Below are positions 6,239 through 8,966 of a stretch of DNA of 8,966 bases, piece by piece. Position numbers and translations under genes: made by a program. Origin of the DNA: Ruminococcus sp. UBA1366 (GTDB taxonomy: Bacteria > Bacillota > Clostridia > Oscillospirales > Ruminococcaceae); assembly GCA_002306005.1 (NCBI GenBank), contig DBRO01000055.1:260-9225 (forward strand), written 5' to 3'. Under the pieces are notes generated by a model, which was not told where the DNA came from, did no database searches, and saw nothing but the letters and a program-made list of their open reading frames with translations. Position 1 is the stretch's first letter; each line of letters begins with the position of its first letter.

Positions 6239-7372
6239 TTAATTTAACGTATGACTTTCGCCGTTCTTATAATAGATTGTTTGATTTCTGCCATTATTTT
6301 TCGCAAGATAAAGCATTTCGTCCGCTTTGGTGAACCAGTCGCCGGCGGACCAGTTGAGCTTTTCAAATTCCGCAATACCGCAGCTCACGGTCACGTTCTG
6401 TCCGGGTTTCATGAAATTGAATTTCTGCATGGCGAACACAATCCGGATTTCTTCAATGATGGCGATCGCCTCGGTCATCTTTTGTTTTTGGAACAGTACC
6501 ACAAATTCCTCGCCGCCGTACCGAAATGCGCTTGCTTTCCCGCGCACCCGTTCTTTTATAACCTTTGCCAGTGCAATCAGTACATCGTCCCCATGTGCGT
6601 GCCCGTAGGTATCGTTGACTTTCTTAAAGAAATCCAAGTCCATCACAGCCATTTGCATGGGCTGCTTCATAGCGCCATACAAGCGGATTTTTGCCTCAAT
6701 ACTTTCGGTAAGCGCTTTGCGGTTAAACAACCCGGTCAGCGAATCGACTTTCATTTCATCGATCAGTTCCTGCTGCCGTTTGTAGCTGTGCTTCATGCCT
6801 TGCAGCAATTCCTGTTCGTACCGTACAAATTCCAATGCGCAGATAAAACAAACTGCCAGAATAAAGAACGAAGCAAGAATATCAAAGACCAATTCGGTGT
6901 CACCTTTTCTGGCGCCAAGGGCATTCAGCAGGCTTGCAACGCCAAGAGAAAGCAACGAGAGCCCCGAAATACGCAGCGTAATTCGGCGATCGGTAAAAAT
7001 CACGGTCAGTACGACGGCAAGCCCGGAGAGCGATAAAAACGGCGCGACAAAATAATAGGTGCATTGCACGCTGGCAATGACGACAAACGCAAGAGTTGCT
7101 GCCGTCATGTTCTTACTGCCGTCGCTGTATTGTTTGGATTTCATCCGGTAAAACGCGATGGAGAGCGCAACAATTTCCACAATGCCGGGAATGGCAAGAA
7201 AACGCAGAATATGTTCGGTTTGCGAAAGACGGAGTACGTTGATTTCGCCATAGAACATACCGATTTCCACGAGCCACATTAACCCTGCCGAAATCACGCA
7301 GAAAATATACAGCTTTCTGCGCCAATTTCGGTTGAGTGTCAGTTTCAGGGAATTTTCTTTGCCGAATTCCAT
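6239..7372 (-). CDS. Membrane diguanylate cyclase (GGDEF domain)
   Basis: Makes cyclic di-GMP from two GTP at the membrane. The N-terminal half has about six helices (near 21-41, 57-75, 90-108, 109-127, 131-152 and 161-182) and no recognised sensor domain. A short helical linker (183-207) leads into the GGDEF domain (about 208-372). Catalytic features are present: DSLTGLFNRKAL (210-221), MDLDFFKKVND with metal ligand Asp245, HGDDVL, and the signature GGEEF (286-290). The inhibitory I-site RxxD, expected five residues before the signature, reads R277-G-K-A280, so its Asp is missing and product inhibition at this site is not expected. The ATG at 7372 follows AAGGAGG by about 8 nt. It lies 127 nt downstream of the CAP-protein gene on the same strand and ends in a strong terminator; whether the two share a transcript is open. 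Confidence 0.93.
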   Translation of the reverse strand: MEFGKENSLKLTLNRNWRRKLYIFCVISAGLMWLVEIGMFYGEINVLRLSQTEHILRFLAIPGIVEIVALSIAFYRMKSKQYSDGSKNMTAATLAFVVIASVQCTYYFVAPFLSLSGLAVVLTVIFTDRRITLRISGLSLLSLGVASLLNALGARKGDTELVFDILASFFILAVCFICALEFVRYEQELLQGMKHSYKRQQELIDEMKVDSLTGLFNRKALTESIEAKIRLYGAMKQPMQMAVMDLDFFKKVNDTYGHAHGDDVLIALAKVIKERVRGKASAFRYGGEEFVVLFQKQKMTEAIAIIEEIRIVFAMQKFNFMKPGQNVTVSCGIAEFEKLNWSAGDWFTKADEMLYLAKNNGRNQTIYYKNGESHTLN

Positions 7373-7451
7373 ACGGCTCCTCCTTTCTGTCTGCAGGAGT
7401 GTGGGGTGTTACCCGTTCATGATAAAGCGAATTCTGTTTGATACGGGATCA

Positions 7452-7477
7452 CGACGGAGCAGCAGGCTGCCCCGTCG
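7452..7477 (-). other. Stem-loop between the CAP-protein and cyclase genes
   Basis: On the minus-strand RNA an 11-bp stem (CGACGG with CCGTCG, one G-U pair, then GCAG with CTGC) closes a 4-nt loop, 23 nt after the CAP-protein stop codon. No T tract follows, so it is not a classic intrinsic terminator. It could protect the 3' end, be a processing site, or lower read-through into the cyclase gene. On the plus strand the G-U pair becomes an A-C mismatch, which favours a minus-strand role. Confidence 0.5.
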
Positions 7478-7499
7478 GATACCGGATTTGTTTGGATAT

Positions 7500-8624
7500 T
7501 TAATTGCCGGAGCAATTCGTGTTAAGAGAACTGAATGTCGGGATCTGTGCATTGCAGGTACTGTTTTGCGAGAACGCACTCAGTACACTGTTCAACGTAT
7601 CGGTGCTGATGGTACAGTTGGAAGAATTACCGGAATTTGTAGTATCAGCCGAACTGCCGGAAAGAACCGTTGCTAAATTGCTGTTGGAGTAAAGTGCGTT
7701 GAGCACATCGCTGCCGGCACAAACCGAGCCGGTTGTGCAGTTGCCTTCCGGACAAGCCGAGCCGTCCGTACAGAGGGTACCGTTAGAACTGTTGCAGGTA
7801 TTTGTGCAATTTCCGCCAATGCAGATGCCGATTGTATCGGTGCTGCAAGTGCTGGCGGTATCCGCATCGGAATCCTGTGCGGTTGTAGTGGCGACTGTTG
7901 TAGTCGTAGTGGTTGGGTTGCTGTTATCAGCATCCGTAGTGGTGGTTACCGTTGCGGAGCCGGATGAGGTATCCGTTGTATTCGTCGTGGTGCTGTCAGG
8001 TGCGGTTGTTTCCGCCGGCTGGGAAGTTTCAGTTTTTGGCGCTGTGGTAGTGACAGTCGTTTCTGCCGGTTGGCTGGTTTCGGTTGTTGTTTCCGGCTGA
8101 TTAATTTCTGTGGCAGTACTTCTGCCGAATTCCTGCACCCAATAGTATGTACCGTTTACCAGTACACAACCCACGCCGATGCTTTGATAACTAGCACCCA
8201 GAATGTTGGCGCGGTGGCCGGAGGAATTCATCCATGCGGTCATAACTTCTTCCGGTGTTCTTTGACCGTATGCAATATTCTCGCCGTTGGTTTTATCCGA
8301 AACCGTACTCCATGCACTGCCGTCCGGACGCGTATGGGAGAACACCTGCGTGATTTCCTGTGCGCGGAGCATAGCAGCTTCTGTTAAATCCTTGTCCATC
8401 GTCAGCGCGGAAAGTCCGGCTGCTGCCCGTTCTTCATTGACAATATCCACAACTTCATAAGCGTAGCTTTCCGCCTGGGTCAGTTCGCTTTGCGAAGTGG
8501 TTGCTTTCACGCCCGTTGCCTGTAATTCATTGAGATCAAATACGCCTGTCAAAGAAACGCCTGTCATCACTGCTGCGGCAAGCAAGCCCGCCGCCAGTTT
8601 AGGAATCCAGTTTTGCTTTTTCAT
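7500..8624 (-). CDS. Secreted CAP/SCP-domain protein (YkwD-like) with Thr-rich linker and Cys-rich C-terminal tail
   Basis: Exported protein of 374 aa. The signal peptide has a KKQNWIPK n-region and a hydrophobic stretch (about 10-28); cleavage is probably near residues 35-42. The CAP domain (about 54-167) shows SHTRPDGSAW (His97), GENIAYG (Glu115) and the helix EEVMTAWMNSSGHRANIL (His137), which match the CAP cavity residues. Bacterial YkwD-like CAP proteins are extracellular and their biochemical role is largely unknown. Residues 171-257 are a Thr-rich linker with a ten-residue repeat (TETSQPAETT at 181 and 198). The tail (260-374) has 11 cysteines and two pairs of internal repeats, and matches no family I recognise. 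Residues 198-374 contain no Lys, Arg or His. There is no LPxTG signal or membrane anchor. CGGAGGTG lies just upstream of the ATG, and a strong promoter sits at 8665-8693. Confidence 0.88.
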   Translation of the reverse strand: MKKQNWIPKLAAGLLAAAVMTGVSLTGVFDLNELQATGVKATTSQSELTQAESYAYEVVDIVNEERAAAGLSALTMDKDLTEAAMLRAQEITQVFSHTRPDGSAWSTVSDKTNGENIAYGQRTPEEVMTAWMNSSGHRANILGASYQSIGVGCVLVNGTYYWVQEFGRSTATEINQPETTTETSQPAETTVTTTAPKTETSQPAETTAPDSTTTNTTDTSSGSATVTTTTDADNSNPTTTTTTVATTTAQDSDADTASTCSTDTIGICIGGNCTNTCNSSNGTLCTDGSACPEGNCTTGSVCAGSDVLNALYSNSNLATVLSGSSADTTNSGNSSNCTISTDTLNSVLSAFSQNSTCNAQIPTFSSLNTNCSGN

Positions 8625-8642
8625 AAAGACACCTCCGATTGG

Positions 8643-8686
8643 ATTGGTTACATTCTGTAATCATAGTATAACGCTTTGTAACCAAT
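8643..8686. repeat. Inverted repeat over the CAP-protein promoter (candidate operator)
   Basis: Two perfect 10-bp arms, ATTGGTTACA (8643-8652) and TGTAACCAAT (8677-8686), are 24 nt apart. The right arm fills the promoter spacer next to the -35 and the left arm lies about +7 to +16. A third half-site, TGTAATC (8656-8662), lies 21 bp (two helical turns) from the TGTAACC at 8677, and with the left arm forms TTACA-TTC-TGTAA. The right arm is upstream of the expected transcript start, so this would act as DNA, not RNA. Confidence 0.55.
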
Positions 8687-8693
8687 TTGTCAA
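8665..8693 (-). promoter_or_regulatory. Strong sigma-A-type promoter for the CAP-protein gene
   Basis: On the minus strand a perfect TTGACA (8688-8693) is followed after 17 nt by TATACT (8665-8670). The expected start is near 8658, giving a leader of about 34 nt that ends in the GGAGGTG ribosome site. Confidence 0.85.
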
Positions 8694-8748
8694 TATTCCA
8701 ATCGATGGTAATTTATGCGAATATTTTTTGCAAAATTTTCATGATAGC

Positions 8749-8810
8749 TAGAAGACCGCAATTCCAGCAGGAATTTTGCGCTTAAAAATTCAAATTCGGT
8801 TGGTCTTTTA
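8749..8810. other. Nested stem-loop element in the right-hand gene-free region
   Basis: A 9-bp outer stem (8749-8757 with 8802-8810, one G-U if plus-strand RNA) encloses an inner hairpin (AATTCC 8760-8765 with GGAATT 8770-8775, loop AGCA, extended by GC pairs past a 2-nt bulge). On the minus strand the G-U pair becomes a mismatch, so the plus strand is favoured. I do not recognise it as a known RNA family, and no promoter clearly precedes it. It may be a chance fold in AT-rich DNA. Apart from this and the promoter at 8909-8937, I see nothing identifiable in 8705-8966. Confidence 0.3.
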
Positions 8811-8908
8811 TCGAATTTTTCTTCAAAAAACGTTGTTCTCTTCTTCTATTTTAACGGAAATCCGCCATTTGATTGTGAATTATTTGTATCATATTCATAA
8901 ATTATCGC

Positions 8909-8937
8909 TTGAATCCGGTTTTTGTCTATGATACGAT
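8909..8937 (+). promoter_or_regulatory. Possible promoter for a gene beyond the right edge
   Basis: TTGAAT (8909-8914) and TACGAT (8932-8937) are separated by 17 nt on the plus strand. An 8-bp inverted repeat, GTATCATA (8886-8893) with TATGATAC (8927-8934), brackets the -35 and overlaps the -10. The gene it would serve is outside the window. Confidence 0.4.
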
Positions 8938-8966
8938 AACAATGGCTTTTTGTGGATGCCGCGGGA

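Noticed and set aside
7699..8100. Val-rich open frame on the plus strand
   Set aside because: It is antisense to the Thr-rich linker and Cys-rich tail of the CAP protein, and arises from their repeated codons.

Overview
The window looks like ordinary chromosome from an anaerobic Firmicute, most likely class Clostridia near the Oscillospiraceae/Ruminococcaceae/Acutalibacteraceae. That placement is inferred from strong AGGAGG-type ribosome sites, sigma-A-like TTGACA/TATAAT promoters, moderate GC, and secreted proteins with Thr-rich linkers. I see no insertion sequence, phage gene, CRISPR array, tRNA, rRNA or integration site.

Layout. The left end (1-1253, minus strand) is an envelope-lipid operon: a MraY-like prenyl-phosphate phosphosugar transferase followed 24 nt later by a CDP-alcohol phosphatidyltransferase (PssA-type) cut by the window edge. 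A gene-free divergent region (1254-1633) carries a promoter for each direction. The plus strand then holds a membrane-anchored VanY/LdcB-type peptidoglycan carboxypeptidase with an Ig-like domain (1634-2599), a probable lipoprotein with a long Thr-rich linker and a transglutaminase-like domain (2790-4331), a hairpin terminator, and RmuC (4395-5756). The right half is on the minus strand: a 97-residue DUF3892-type protein (5766-6059), a six-helix membrane diguanylate cyclase (6239-7372) and a secreted CAP/SCP-domain protein with a Thr-rich linker and a Cys-rich tail (7500-8624). The last 340 bases hold the CAP promoter, a cluster of inverted repeats over it, a possible structured element and a possible outward promoter, but no recognisable gene.

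How the genes fit together. Most products act in or on the envelope: lipid-linked precursor and phospholipid synthesis, peptide trimming of peptidoglycan, and two exported proteins that both use a long Thr-rich spacer although their folded domains are unrelated. RmuC (DNA maintenance) and the cyclase (c-di-GMP signalling) are separate functions. Each main block has its own promoter or terminator, so this reads as neighbouring single genes and short operons, not one dedicated system.

I did not find a clear, novel multi-gene system. The points most worth a second look are the C-terminal part of the CAP protein (177 residues with no Lys, Arg or His and an 11-Cys tail with internal repeats), the operator-like inverted repeats over its promoter, the HDH variant of the MraY triple-His motif, and the odd translation start of the VanY-type gene.
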